Assembly (NCBI GenBank): GCA_017893485.1
Contig: CM030359.1
Span: forward strand, 27,611,750-27,675,749
Length of the DNA: 64,000 nucleotides
Direction: 5' to 3'
From: Hemerocallis citrina
Taxonomy: Eukaryota; Streptophyta; Magnoliopsida; Asparagales; Asphodelaceae
This document shows positions 11,312 through 22,953 of the stretch, piece after piece. Made by a program: the position numbers and the translations under genes. The notes under the pieces are model-generated. The model was not told where the DNA came from. It saw nothing but the letters and a program-made list of their open reading frames with translations, and ran no database searches. Positions within the stretch are counted from its first letter, which is position 1. Every line of letters starts with the position of its first letter.

Positions 11312-14300
11312 TGTCACGCCCCGCTTCTAAAAAGGAATATGGAATACTGTACGCAACTAAGCCCAGCGAATGGTTTTCACCATCTATAAGCTATAGGATC
11401 GACTCAGCATCACAACAAGAATATAACAAGAGAGATATATATAACCAAGCATGCATGAATAATTTATTAGCAATAGAAATAATTGAAACACAATAATAAT
11501 ATCCAAATAGTTTCAAGTCTGGATCAAGGTTAACACTTGGGAACATGAGCCCGTTACAAGTTTTAAACAACAACAAATGAAATAACTCAATTACAAAACG
11601 AAATGATTAAAGAAAGCTTTTCCCAAGCAAGGCCTAGAACGTCTGCTCACCAATTCCAGCAGGTAGCACGTCTCCAAAGTCTGCTTAATAATAATAAAAA
11701 GGAAAAAGTGGAGAGAACAAGAAAAAATGCCCTTAGTGCAAGTTAGGTTCACAAATAGTAAAAACGAGTACAAGTAATGTGGAACAAAGATTGGAATCAA
11801 GAATGTAACAGGGATACAACAAGTAGTGGAAAACCAAGAACTAGCTAGCAAGAGGGACATCTTAGTAAACAGGCTGGATAACAAATACTAATGGTGAGGC
11901 TAGTGACAAGTGAACATGTAGGGGTATCTAACATCAAGTGACAAGTTTCAAGTCTAGTGTCATGTAACAAGTGCCAAGTCTAGTGTCAAGTATTATATTC
12001 AAGTGTCAGGTCTCATGTATCATGATATCAAGTATCAAGTGATCAAGTATCGAGTTCAAGTTTCATGTATCAAGTTCAAGTATCAAGTACTCAAGTATCG
12101 TGTAAGCATGTATCATGTTCAAGTCTTGTAGTTATTACTATCTAGGTAACACTTCATGCATCCATCTTTTTACTACATAGTTGCTACAGACAAAGCAATT
12201 TTGCTTAGGCCTAGTGGTGGAGTCTATAGGGTGGCGTACTCAGGTATCAAGTATCAAGCAAGTCATGCTCATGAATCGGGTAATCATATAACTAGTTCAT
12301 GTGTCGAGTCATAGCAAGACAAGTCATGAATCACATATATACTAGTTCATAGATCAATAATATACTAGTCCATGAATCGATTTATAATATACTAGTTCAT
12401 GAGACATGTATCAAGTGGGAAACACGGCCCCCTTTCCGAGTACACTTACCTATATAGTCCACTACTATAGTCTTTCCCTTAACCCCGGCTTATTGTTTAT
12501 TATTATTATTTATCAAGAAAGCATACATGTGTACAAAAAAAGTCAAGAAATCATATTAATGGATATGGGAAAAGTCTGAGATATTTATATGGGATATTCG
12601 AGGGTCGACATGAATAAGAATAACATGAACAACGAAAATCTCAAATCTGGACAGCACGACGTTGCTGTATCAAAACTGTGATTCCCGTTGCTACGAAATA
12701 GCAAAAGTGGATCTGTCAGGAGATCTAGAAACTAGACTCCTGCCCGGTTCCAACGCATATAATTAAGGTACGAGAAAGTGGTGGAAACACGTGTCAAAAC
12801 AGCGGACTACACTGCTAATGTGTTCAGGCAGAATTTGTGAATCTAAGTTTAAACATGTGAAACAGGGTTGAAATATTACAAATAAATTCTGAAAAAATTT
12901 GGGGAAGTCCTATAGGGTTTCCAGCAATAGCATATAAAATTTCAAGTCAAACGCTTACTGTTAACATAGTTAAATTAATTTACAAACTAAAGAAGTGCAG
13001 CAGTTTTGTGAATCTGCGTCTACCGACACTGCTGCAGTAAAACTGCAATAACTCCTAGAACGTAACCCCGAATTCAAAAATTCCAGAGGCTATCAACATC
13101 TAGACATCTAGAGCTACATTTATTGTTCAGGGCTTGAGTTCAGATTCTGATGTTAAAGGGGTCAAAACAGCATAGTAAGATCCAGGACAGCAACATGTGG
13201 GAAGGTCTTTCATGTATAGGTTGCATGAAAATTTGTTGTTAGGCGTCTACGTTAAAGTGTGATATAAATACGGGATAATGGTTATCAAAACAGCAAGTAA
13301 TATTTATTTCTCAACTCAAATGGGTGCAAGTTCATCACATACAAGATATAACACATATCTACAAATCTAGAGTTCCTTAATGTCATGTATTCATGTGTCT
13401 AGGGGATAAAATGAGTCCAAGTAGTTGTAATATAATACAATGAAATTGTTGTGACTCTTAAGATTATGAAATTGATGAGGATTAATATTTGATCAATAAC
13501 GACGAGTCAAAGAGGAGTCACAACTACTAACCATTTGCGGTATTTTTAAATTGAACGCTTGTACTAGAACAAAAATATGTACAAGATGAATACTTGCCTT
13601 GATTGGATGAGGGCGATTAGATCCGATAATTGAAGAAAATGGGATCGAAAAACCCCAGGCGAAATCTCCCAAAAGCACGTGTGAAGCACGTGTAAGAATT
13701 CAACAGTAAGAGGTGAATCCCCCACACCGGATCTCGCCCAAAACAGCAAACGGCAACTAGATCCGCTGTGTACACAATGCGGGACAGCAAAATGCACCAA
13801 TCAGATCTCTCCCGCACACCGGATCCCGCCCAAAACAACAGACAGCAACACAGGATCTGCTGTGCCAAAACACGGGACAGCCAAACGATCCAATGGGATG
13901 CCTCCTACGCACCGGATCCGCCCCAAACACGGGACAGCGAGCGGGGATCCGATGCGCCCAAACATGGAACATCGTGTTCATCCACTGGGTGAGCATCTTC
14001 TATCTCACGACAGCGAGAGTGAGAACGGCGTGAGACTGGCTCGATGACTGAGATGCGACGCGGCAGCGGGGGCTCGCGACGACGTCTGGGTTCGACTGGG
14101 GAGCAGTCAACGACGGTGACGATGGCGACGAAAATGGCACGGCGATGGGCTCTGTTCTGGGTTCAAGAATGAGGGAGGCAATGGTGGATGGTGCGGGTGT
14201 TGGCGACGAGGATGGAAGAGGCAGTCGGAGGGCGATTTGCGATGGGTGGAGGTGACTGGGGATTGGGTAACGGCGAAAGGTAGCGAAGATGGTGGAGGTC

Positions 14301-14735
14301 GAGAATGGCGAAATGGTGTCGCTGGAGGATGATGGTGGATGATGGCGGTGGTGGTTCTGTGGTGATGACGAAGAGGAAGGGGATGGGGTGGCGAGGCGAA
14401 TGGAGATGGGGGTATAAGGTTCAGGCGATGGAGCAGAGGAAGGAGACGGAGACGATGTGAGGAAGAAGGAAGAGGGTAGGCGGCGGTTGTTAGGGGGTTG
14501 CACAGTAATCAGGTCAGGGTTAGGGTGTTTAGGGTTTAAATAGTATAGGGTTTGGGGTTTTTGGGTATTAGGGTATCCGGTTTGAGGGGGATCCAACCAG
14601 GGAAATGGTCAAAAATCAATATAATGGGAATAAAGAGATAAACAACATGAAACAGCTCATCTCCTCATGGAGAGCGACACAAAAGAGCAGAACGAACATA
14701 CAATTGAATTAGACATAGGCACCCAAAAATTGAGT
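11312..14735 (-). mobile_element. Tekay-1, 5' LTR (right LTR), distal end lost at the hAT element
   Basis: Starts TGTCACGCCCC like the left LTR and shares its ordered blocks, but is only partly alignable. Between 11930 and 12420 it holds many ATCAAGT-like short repeats, where the left LTR has a GTAACA-rich stretch. Between 13720 and 13950 a unit of about 93 bp containing CACCGGATCC...CCCAAAACA occurs about three times. The GC-rich segment 14000-14600 can be read on the minus strand as a Ser/Pro-rich peptide of 198 residues, but this is a leader region with no recognisable domain. The last LTR part that aligns to the left LTR is near 14680-14715; the terminal roughly 90 bp and the TSD are not found, probably because the hAT element landed there. 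Confidence 0.7.
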
Positions 14736-14757
14736 TGAAACAAAACAATGATTTTAT

Positions 14758-16604
14758 TCAAACAAAAACCAAATACAGGATCCCAAATTGATAAAAGAGT
14801 ACAATGGAGCAAAATACAGTATAAAAATACAGATGTGAGAAATAGGAGTTACATCTATCATCAAATTTACTCTTACCCTTACCTTTGGAACTACCAGAAG
14901 AAGAACTAACTACAGAAGTTGTACTACTAGAAGCAAAACATCTATCATAATAATCATACAAGTTATTTAATGTAGATTCAAATTGAATTAAAAAAGTAGC
15001 ACAATCAATTACTATTTCTACATTTTTCCCATGTAATGCAAAAAATATTTCAATCAAACTCTTCGTACCTTCTAATTTGATACGAGGATCCATAACGGTA
15101 GCAACACAAATCAACATAGGAGGAGGAAAATAATACTTCAAAAAAAATTTGTATGCAGGTTTTACAATATCACCAACATAATTATCATTTAATATTTTGT
15201 TAAATGTTTGCATCATGCTAACTAATAAAATAAAAATGCTACTAGAAATAGATTCATATGTTTTTAAAAATTTTAAAGTTGCGGTTTTAAAAGGTTCTAA
15301 AAATTTCAACAAAGCTTTAATACCAATCGGTGGGAGTCATTTCAAAATTGTGCATATTTTTTGCGATACAAAAATCATTTACAACTGCTTTATAATCGGT
15401 AACAACATGTAGTAAATCAAAAGTAGAGTTCCATCGGTATTTAACATCCTTTGGAAATCTTCTAAAAGGTACATCTGAAATCCTACACCAATTTTTCCAT
15501 TCATGAAATACGCTGGAACTTAATGCAATGAAATGTACACAATTTATAATTTTAACTATATATGGATCGACTATTTTTAACACATCTTGAACACATAAAT
15601 TTAAAATATGACATGCACATCTAATATGAAAAATATTGTCAGATGGAGGGTTTAATGCGGATTTTAAAGTAGTAATTGCTGCATTATTGTTAGATGCATT
15701 ATCAAAACTAATACACATAATTTTATCGTGAATATAAAAAACATCACAAATTTCTAAAATACGGTTTGCTATTTCAGCACCACTATGGGGATACGGCAAC
15801 GCGGCAAGTGATATGATTCTTTTTTGAAGAATCCAACCATTGTCGATCCAATGACAGGTTATTCCCATCGTTAGAATATTGCTGACACCTGTCCAACAAT
15901 CCAAAGTTAAAGTAACTCTACAAGTTAAACTCCATAAAATTGCAATCAAAGCGTCCTTCATTTCATTGTACACTTTAAAACAATCCGATTTGCAAGTATT
16001 TCTCAAGATTCTTCTAAAATGAGGATTTAAGGCCGTTTGATTAAAATTTTCCAAGTCCCTACTCTCGGGATGGAAAAATGGTAACTCTTTCTTTATTACT
16101 AATTGGGCCATTTTCCGATGAACAAGATTGGGATCATAAAGGTGGCTATCAACTAGACCGGTCCTAGGGTTGATTTTTTGTTGGCCGGGTAGGTCAACAA
16201 GAAGGTCTTTATGGTTATATTTGATGTGTCTACTAATTGTACCGGTGCCATCACCCCTCTTGAATTTGTATGCCTTAGAACATGTTTTACAAACTTTCAA
16301 ACCTATACCCGGAGTTTCTTCGTCCGGGATATAATCGTAAAACTTATGCCAATCACTACTTTCTCCTCTACTTTTTCTACTACTACGGGGTTGTGTGATT
16401 TCGGTTGGTTGGTTGTTATTGTTGTTGTTGTTCTTCTTCTAATTGTATGTCACCTACAACCTCGTCATGTGTACCCCATTGTTGGGTAGGAGGATCATGG
16501 TACTCTTCGGTGGGCTCACTAATTGGGACAATTGGTGGCCTACGGAAAGTGCCGGTAGAATCTTGCCCACTTTGGCTACGACCGCTACCGCGTGATCTAG
16601 ACAT
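14758..16604 (-). pseudogene. hAT transposase, truncated and frameshifted
   Basis: Start MSRSRGSGRSQSGQ at 16604. A Gln-rich stretch (CAA repeat near 16420) carries a frameshift, after which comes a BED-type zinc finger with CKTCSKAYKF and the paired His of ISRHIKYNH. The catalytic core follows: LTLDCWTG, a Trp-containing TMGITCHWID block, FDNASNN and CHILNLCV, then YRWNSTFDLL. A stop near 15315 separates it from the next part (FLEPFKTATLKFL, then VATVMDPRIK). The usual C-terminal dimerisation region with the SESAFS-like motif is absent, replaced by a Ser/Lys-rich tail and AT-rich sequence. This copy cannot be autonomous. Confidence 0.85.
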
Positions 16605-17146
16605 AATGTAGTAATGTATGTAAAAAAAAACTACACAATGTAGGAGTGATGGATTATAAAAAAAATCTAGAAAACAAGAGGGTTGAGATAAAGAAGATCA
16701 AAAAACCAACAAAAATTATAACTACAACAAAAATTAAATAAGAAGAGAGGTATGAAATTTTGATACCGTACACCGTGGATATGCGTATATATAAAATTCC
16801 GTGAAAATAAGAATAGAAGTAAAAGTAGAAATAAGCGATTCCGGAATTGAAGAGTTGAGGAGAGCTTGAAGGAGAGTTGAAGACTTGATCACTTGGAGTT
16901 GGACGAGATTTGAAGAGTTGAAGACGTTGAATTTTGATTTTGATACGATCGAAATTTGATCATGTATATGCCTTGAAAACTTGCTTGTTGAATACTTCAA
17001 TTGTTCAAAAATTCCTTAGAATTGAGTTATAATAGTAGAGAGAGTAAGAGAGTTTTTTGTGAATTTTTTGATAGGATTTTGGGGGGTATTTATAAGCTTA
17101 AAATAACCACACACAAAAAAAAAAAAAAAAAAACCACACAAACGGC

Positions 17147-17470
17147 TATAAGAGCCGTTGAGTGGCTCTGTGCTACAGTACCCAGGCCAACGGCCTTGCG
17201 ACCCGTTGGACCCGTTCGGGTCAACGATCGACCCGGGGCGGGTCGAACGTTTGACCCGTTCGGGTCAAACGGTTCGCAACCCGTGGGTTGGCAAATTTTA
17301 ACCGGGTTCGCGGGCCGCGTTAGGTGGGTTGGATCGAATAAATTGGCGACCCGGGTCGACCGTTACTATTCACGGGTTCGACTCGAACCCGAACCACAGT
17401 TTCGTGGGCCGGGTTATAGGGGCGGGTCACGGCTGGGTCGGTGGTTGACCCGGCCCACTTGCCATCCCTA
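17147..17470 (-). repeat. hAT subterminal ACCCG/CGGGT motif cluster and terminal inverted repeat
   Basis: About 320 bp containing more than fifteen CGGGT or ACCCG pentamers in both orientations, ending in the element terminus. In hAT elements such clusters are transposase-binding subterminal repeats. GC content is far above the flanks. Confidence 0.6.
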
Positions 17471-17627
17471 CCCCCCTACCGCCCCCCCCCCCCCCCCCCC
17501 CCCCCCACACACACACGGATAAAAGTAAGTAGACAAGAATTAATTGTAACTCCCACATGATGAAAAAAGTAAAAGGCCTCGAGAAGAAAATAATCCTATT
17601 TGACCACTGTACATTGCTAACATCAGG

Positions 17628-17680
<53 letters not shown>

Positions 17681-18126
17681 TCCAATTTTCAAAGATATAT
17701 AAGCCAAATATACTTAATTGCTTGAGTATGCTTGAGTACGCAAAAAAGTAAAAAGTCTCCGAGTCAGGAAGCAACCACATGTTGGGCTATCTCAGATGGG
17801 CTAATTTCTTCTATTTTATGTATTGAAATCCTTATCAAAGTTTATTGTGCATAAAAACCCTATATATTGTTATTACATTAGCACTAGAACCAGTAAGTCG
17901 GCTGTGCATATGTGTATATGAGAAAATGTTCAAAATCGGGGTGTGGCCACGGCACGGGCCGCTACCGGCTAGCCCAAGCATAGATATGTATACACTGAAT
18001 TATGGGTATCAATTTTCATATCTAATATTTTCTTTGCTATGATTAACCTTTTGACATAAACTAGTTTCTATATATACCATTCGATACTATAGATTGCAAA
18101 CTTATATTTTCAATCACCGTCTATAA
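17471..18126. other. Low-complexity intergenic stretch
   Basis: Contains a C homopolymer of about 24 bases (ending near 17506) followed by ACACACAC, and a TA microsatellite of about 48 bp at 17630-17677. No gene or element was recognised in the remainder. Confidence 0.6.
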
Positions 18127-19540
18127 TCTCTAATACTATAATAAGAGACGGTCTTAGTGTCATTTGTAAATCTACCAACCCGTGCAACGCATGTACAACC
18201 AAAATCCCCGATATAAATCCATCAAACACGTAAACTACACGTACAAATTAATTTTCCTCTCACTATAACCCAAAACCCGGACTGTTCATCTCCCCCCCCC
18301 CCCTCTCTCTCTCTCAAACCCCCGACTGTTCCTCTCCCCCTCTCTCCCCCAAACCATCGATGCCATCGCACTGCAGCGTCGTCCTTCCACCGTGCTGTCG
18401 CTACGCTGTTGTTCCACCGCGTCATCACTACGTTATCTTTCCACCATGTCATCGCTACGCCGTCATTCCACCGCGCCGTCTCTCCACTGTGCCGTCGTAC
18501 CTCCTAACCCCAAACGCTCGATCTCTCCATCTCCGATCTCTCCTCTTCCGAAACCCTAAGGTCCTCTCTCTCTCTCCCCCCCCCCCCCCCCCCCCCCCCA
18601 ATTTCTAAAAGTTTCTACATCTTTTGTTTTTTGATTTTTTTTTTATAAATTGATATGTATTTTTTTATTTTGAGAGTTTAAGATAAGTTGTTTTTTTATC
18701 TATTAACCACAGAAAATTTTGATTTTGATGCATTTCACATAATAAAAATCTCACTTTTCTATGATTGTAATGTATCGTAGTGTGAACCTAAAAAAATGAA
18801 GCATTCTTGGGGATAATTGTTTGGAATTAGTAGTGTTAATTTTTTAACATTTTTGTGATTTTTTTTGTTGATTTGTGTATATGGGTAGGTTTACATTACT
18901 GTGGTTTTAAGGATGGGGTTGCCTACGAGAGCAAAGGGTGCCCTAGATGCTGTGAAGGTGTTTGGGTTTGACCATAAGAGAGATAAGGACAAGTGTATAA
19001 CAACAACTATGAGCTTATCGAAGAGAATGAGTTTCAACTTCTCATCGAAAAGATACTCGAATAGGTATGTTGGGAAAGTTTGGATTTTTTTCAATGAAAT
19101 AATGTTTGTTTTTTAGATAGGAATTTTTATTAAAACTTTTAGATGATATGGTGTTTTTTATTTGAGAAAGTTTAGATTTTTAGTTGTTATGTTTATGTTT
19201 GTTTCGGATTATTAGATTAAATTGTTGGTTTAACTATGTTGTCTATTTTAGGGGAATGTGGTGATGGAAAAATTGATGTTTGTTTGTTTTCATGTGTTTC
19301 GGATTTTTAAATTGAGTAAGGGGGCGTCGTTGTGCGCCGGGGAGATGTCGAAAGCGAGGAATCGGAAGAAGTATGTTGGAAAGTTTGGATTTTATAGATG
19401 AAATAGTGATTATTTTTTTATAAGGTTGTTGACTACGAAAGTTTGAATTTTAAGATGAAATTGTTATTTTTAGCTAAGATAGTTTATATTGTTAGTTGTT
19501 AATTGTTAGGGCATGCATCGTACGCATGCAGATAACAAGT
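18127..19540 (+). mobile_element. Non-autonomous Helitron A
   Basis: Starts with A|TCTCTAATACTATAATAAGAG, the TC-start of a widespread plant Helitron group. Its candidate 3' end is the palindromic GCATGCATCGTACGCATGC followed by AGATAACAAG; the terminal CAAG departs from the CTRR consensus. No Rep/helicase is present. Inside are a GC-rich CT-repeat region (18280-18600) resembling a captured 5' leader (with CCGAAACCCTAAGG) and a possible captured fragment at 18890-19070 of unknown identity. The boundary with Helitron B rests on similarity of both ends to those of B. Confidence 0.5.
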
Positions 19541-20049
19541 AATATTATAATGGGAGAGTTAGGGTTCTCATTTGTAGACATTCAACCATTTAATCTCAAC
19601 CATTCATTTTTAAGTGGAAGTTAAATGAACCACTCATTTACTCAATTGTTGTTAGTTACCATAATACCCTCAAAGTTCAAATTTATGTACGACATAATTA
19701 TTTATAAAATTGACACTCATAAAATAAATGTTTGTGCAGGGGTAATTTGTAAGAGTAATGTTTCATCCACTACTAATTCCATTATCATTTTCTTCACTAC
19801 CTTAGGTGGTACACTCGTATTGGAGAGTTCCATCACCTACTTTCTCTTCCCCCACCTATTGGAGTGTGCCACCTAAGGTAGTGAAGAGAAATGTAGTGAA
19901 ATTGGTAGTGGGGGTGTAGCATTACTCAATTTGTAAAGAGTATGTGATGAGTAAATGGAGTTCTCAGGTTCGAAGCCAGATTACGTCTTATTATTTACTA
20001 TATAAGAAAAAAATAAATTAGAACGTGCATTGCACGTGCAGATTACTAG
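19541..20049 (+). mobile_element. Non-autonomous Helitron B, head-to-tail with A
   Basis: The 3' end is canonical: the hairpin ACGTGCA-T-TGCACGT (20023-20037), eight bases, then CTAG at 20046-20049 followed by T. The 5' part, TATTATAATGGGAGAG then TCATTTGTAGACATTCAACC, resembles the corresponding part of Helitron A, although the TC start is mutated. An alternative reading is one Helitron spanning 18127-20049 that read through a first terminator. Confidence 0.55.
19753..19927. mobile_element. Mutator-type foldback MITE with perfect 9-bp TSD
   Basis: The 175-bp element starts GAGTAATG and ends CATTACTC; its two arms (about 65-70 bp each) are complementary, e.g. CACTACCTTAGGTGG on the left and CCACCTAAGGTAGTG on the right. 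It is flanked by AATTTGTAA at 19744-19752 and 19928-19936. A 9-bp TSD with long inverted arms is the hallmark of Mutator-like MITEs. Confidence 0.85.
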
Positions 20050-20296
20050 TAATCTAGAATTGTGCAGTCTCATCATAAACTTTGTATTAAAAAATCTACC
20101 ATTGAGAATAACGAAACATACATTGAAAATTCAGCATAACTGCTACGGTACTGATATCTACATTGAGAAATCAACATAACTGCTACGATACTGATAGTTT
20201 TGAAAGCACCAGGTTTAACCAATTAAAGGTACTAATAATTATTCAATTTCAAGGAGAGGATTCCCATTGTTAAACAACATATTGCTTTAGATTAGT
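20050..20296. other. AT-rich spacer
   Basis: Nothing recognised except a near-duplicate phrase (GATATCTACATTGAG... and CAACATAACTGCTACG repeated near 20130 and 20175). Confidence 0.5.
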
Positions 20297-21433
20297 TTGA
20301 TGAAATTTTGAGGACTAAGAAGATGCCCGATGAATGGAGAAAGAGTATTTTAGTACCTATATATAAAAATAAAGGAGATATACAAAGTTGCTTAAACTAC
20401 TGAGAAATTAAATTAATGAGTCATACGATAAAAATTTGGGAGAGAGTGGCCGAACATAGACTAAGACTAGAAACTACAGTGTCTGAGAATCAGTTTGGAT
20501 TTATGCCTGAGAGGTCAACAATAGAAGCAAATTATGTAGTGAGGAGACTTATGGAAAAATATAGGGAGAATAAGAGAGATCTTCATATTGTTTTTATAGA
20601 TATAGAAAAATCATATGATAAAGTTCCTAGAGAAATAGTATGGTGGGCGTTAAATAATAAAGCGTAACGATTCGGTATATTGAGGTAATTAAGGATATGT
20701 ATGAAGGGACAACGACCACAATTAGAACAACTACAAAATATAGGGACAACGACCACTATTCGGTATATTGAGGTAATTAAGGATATGTATGATGGTCAAG
20801 AGATACCTAAGAGAGACCGTTTCTGATATTTATGCTCGATTATACAAAGAGATGGGGAGATTTGTGAAGATGTTATACATAGGTTCCAAGCAGGGTGACT
20901 TAAGTGAAGAAATGTCAGTGGTGTTTTGTGTGACAAATATATACCTTTGAAGTTGAACGGAAAATTTTATAGGACGGCTATTAGACCAGCAATGATGTAT
21001 GGAGCAGAGAGTTGGGAAACAAAGAAACAATATGTCCAAAAAATGATTGTAACGGAGATGAAGATGCTAAGATGGATGTGTGGTAAAATAAGAAAGGATA
21101 AGATTAGAAACGAGTATATACGAGACATGCTAAAGGTAGCTCCAATCCAAGATAAGTTAAGAGAGAATCGTCTCAGGTGGTTTGGACATGTCACACGTAG
21201 ATTTAGTAGTGCCCCCTGTTAGAAAGAGTGATTTGATAAGTATTGAGGGTAGAGTTAAGGGGAGAGGAAGACCTAAACTAACTTGGGTGAAAACGGTGAA
21301 AAAGATATGATAACTTGTGACCTTATAGAATATATTGCGCTAAACCGAACAGAATGAAAAACGAGGATTCATATAGCCGACCCAAACTAGTTGAGAAAAG
21401 GCTTTGTTGTTATTGTTGTTTTTGTTGTTGTTT
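20297..21433 (+). pseudogene. RTE-type LINE relic with 3' TTG tail
   Basis: Reads, in order: a segment with KMPDEWRKSILVPIYKNKGD; RT motifs with ENQFGFMPERSTIEA and FIDIEKSYDKVPRE (motif A); then, after a deletion that removes the YADD catalytic region, the C-terminal region with TAIRPAMMYGAE and NRLRWFGHVTRR. Stops and frame changes are frequent. It ends with AGTTGAGAAAAGGCTTTG and a TTG-rich tail, as RTE elements do. The 34-bp block at 20671-20704 is repeated at 20759-20792. The element is 5'-truncated (no endonuclease). Confidence 0.85.
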
Positions 21434-21602
21434 AGATTAGTTAATTTGATATGAGGAGCGGCAAGATAAATATCAGCCAAGAAGAGACCACAATTCAGCA
21501 AAAATTCTTCTGAAACAGAATGTTTAATGACTCTTTCTCTTTATTTCTTAGGATGTATGGTTTAAACAAGCACATTGATCCTTTGTTCTTTCGTTACTGA
21601 GA

Positions 21603-21732
21603 CTAGTATTATACACGTGCTGTGCACGTGGGAAAAAATTGGGGGAATGAAAAGGACAAAAAAAATTACCTGCACGTGCGCTGCATGAGTTGAGTTATGG
21701 ACAAAGGCCTTCTCCCATTATAGTAGTAGAGA
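21603..21732 (-). mobile_element. 130-bp mini-Helitron
   Basis: On the minus strand the element begins TCTCTACTACTATAATGGGA directly after an A, and ends with the hairpin CACGTGC-ACA-GCACGTG, seven bases, then CTAG followed by T. Both termini and the A/T insertion site are canonical. At 130 bp it is little more than the two ends. Confidence 0.75.
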
Positions 21733-22180
21733 TAAATTCCATGCCTAACTCTTCCATAGGTAAAAACCGTAAACTTTGATCAAACCATCATTAAAAGCTT
21801 TGAAATTGCTAAAGAAGTTCTGCAATTTTTTAGTACCTAACAATTAAAAAGAAATAATTATTTAGTAACTAACATTTTTTTTAGTGATAGCTTAATGAAA
21901 ATCAAGCACAATACGAATACCCAATTTCTGTATGTAAAGTAATTGAAGCTTTTCTGAAGGTTTCATTTATCTTTAGTCACCTGGTTTACGTTTCTGGAGA
22001 AATTATACTGGAGTGTGACATTGCAAACCAGTTCTCAACTGGCAATACCATATTTCTGTTACTACTGGTTCCATACTATATTCAATAATTAGCCTTTCAA
22101 GAAATTTCCTTTTGTTTTAAAACTGTAGTTATTGCTATAGACCTAGCCAAGAGCCTTAGCAGTATTATATTATATCTATA
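21733..22180. other. AT-rich spacer
   Basis: No coding or repeat structure was recognised. Confidence 0.5.
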
Positions 22181-22343
22181 TCTTCTTATACTAATAGAAA
22201 TAGGAGAGTGAGAGACGCTATCCCTCTCCTTTCTCTATTTCACGAGAATAAAAGTAAAAATTTCTATTTAACTAGTACGTGCACTCCGTATAATTTTTAT
22301 TAAAAAAAAATTAAAAAATAAAAACCTTAATCCCTCAAACATA

Positions 22344-22375
<32 letters not shown>

Positions 22376-22586
22376 AGTAATATTCAATTATATAGCATTA
22401 TGGTTTGGCAGTGATTCTCTAAACTATCTAGTTATGTGAAGATGATAATGAAGATTTCAGTAATTACGGTATGAATGATATTCATAAGTTTCTCCTAATT
22501 CTCTCACATTTTTTAGGATTTCTATATGAATTTATGAGTTCCTCAAAACTATTTTAGGTTGTGCAATTTGCACAGGGTAACACTAG
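22181..22586 (+). mobile_element. Short Helitron, about 406 bp
   Basis: The 3' end is canonical: TGTGCAA-T-TTGCACA hairpin, eight bases, CTAG at 22583-22586, then T. The 5' end is placed at A|TCTTCTTATACTAATAGAAA by resemblance to other starts in this window, which is weaker. A C run of about 28 bases lies near 22345-22370. Confidence 0.5.
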
Positions 22587-22953
22587 TGCCACCTAATAAA
22601 TAAAGATCACACACACACACACACACACACAGAGGAGAGAGAGAGAGAGGAATGAGAAATGATAGAAGATTACACAAATGCCCTTTTAACATATATATAT
22701 GATATATAAATAAATAAATTTTTTATGCGTATATCTGTATCCGAATCCACTTTTTTAAGTGATATCTGTATCTGTATCCGCATCCGTATCCTTTTTTTTG
22801 TGGATTTGGATATCTGAATCCGTATCCGTATCTGCAAAAATACGGCTTGCAGTTTTGTGTGAAATGTATGTCCGGAATATGGATCGTTCAGTCTAAAGTA
22901 TAATTTGCATCATTTATACTAATATCTTGCATTAGTTAAATTAAGATATTGCA
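22587..22953. other. Microsatellite-bearing spacer
   Basis: CA repeat followed by GA repeat (about 22611-22650) and a stretch in which forms of TATCTGTATCCG recur (22730-22835). No gene seen. Confidence 0.55.

Larger units (their letters stand above)
14736..17470 (-). mobile_element. hAT DNA transposon, one end recognisable
   Basis: The element carries an hAT transposase on the minus strand and ends on the right at 17470 with plus-strand CCCACTTGCCATCCCTA, i.e. TAGGGATGGCAAGTGGG read inward, an Ac-like hAT terminus. The subterminal 17150-17470 is crowded with ACCCG/CGGGT motifs, some as the palindrome GACCCGTTCGGGTC, the kind of clustered sites that bind hAT transposase. The left terminus and 8-bp target duplication could not be found; the left limit is placed where Tekay-1 LTR homology stops. 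Confidence 0.7.

Noticed and set aside
14000..14596. Ser/Pro-rich 198-codon minus-strand frame in the Tekay-1 right LTR
   Set aside because: Lies in the GC-rich leader part of an LTR, has biased composition and no domain, and the other LTR does not preserve it.
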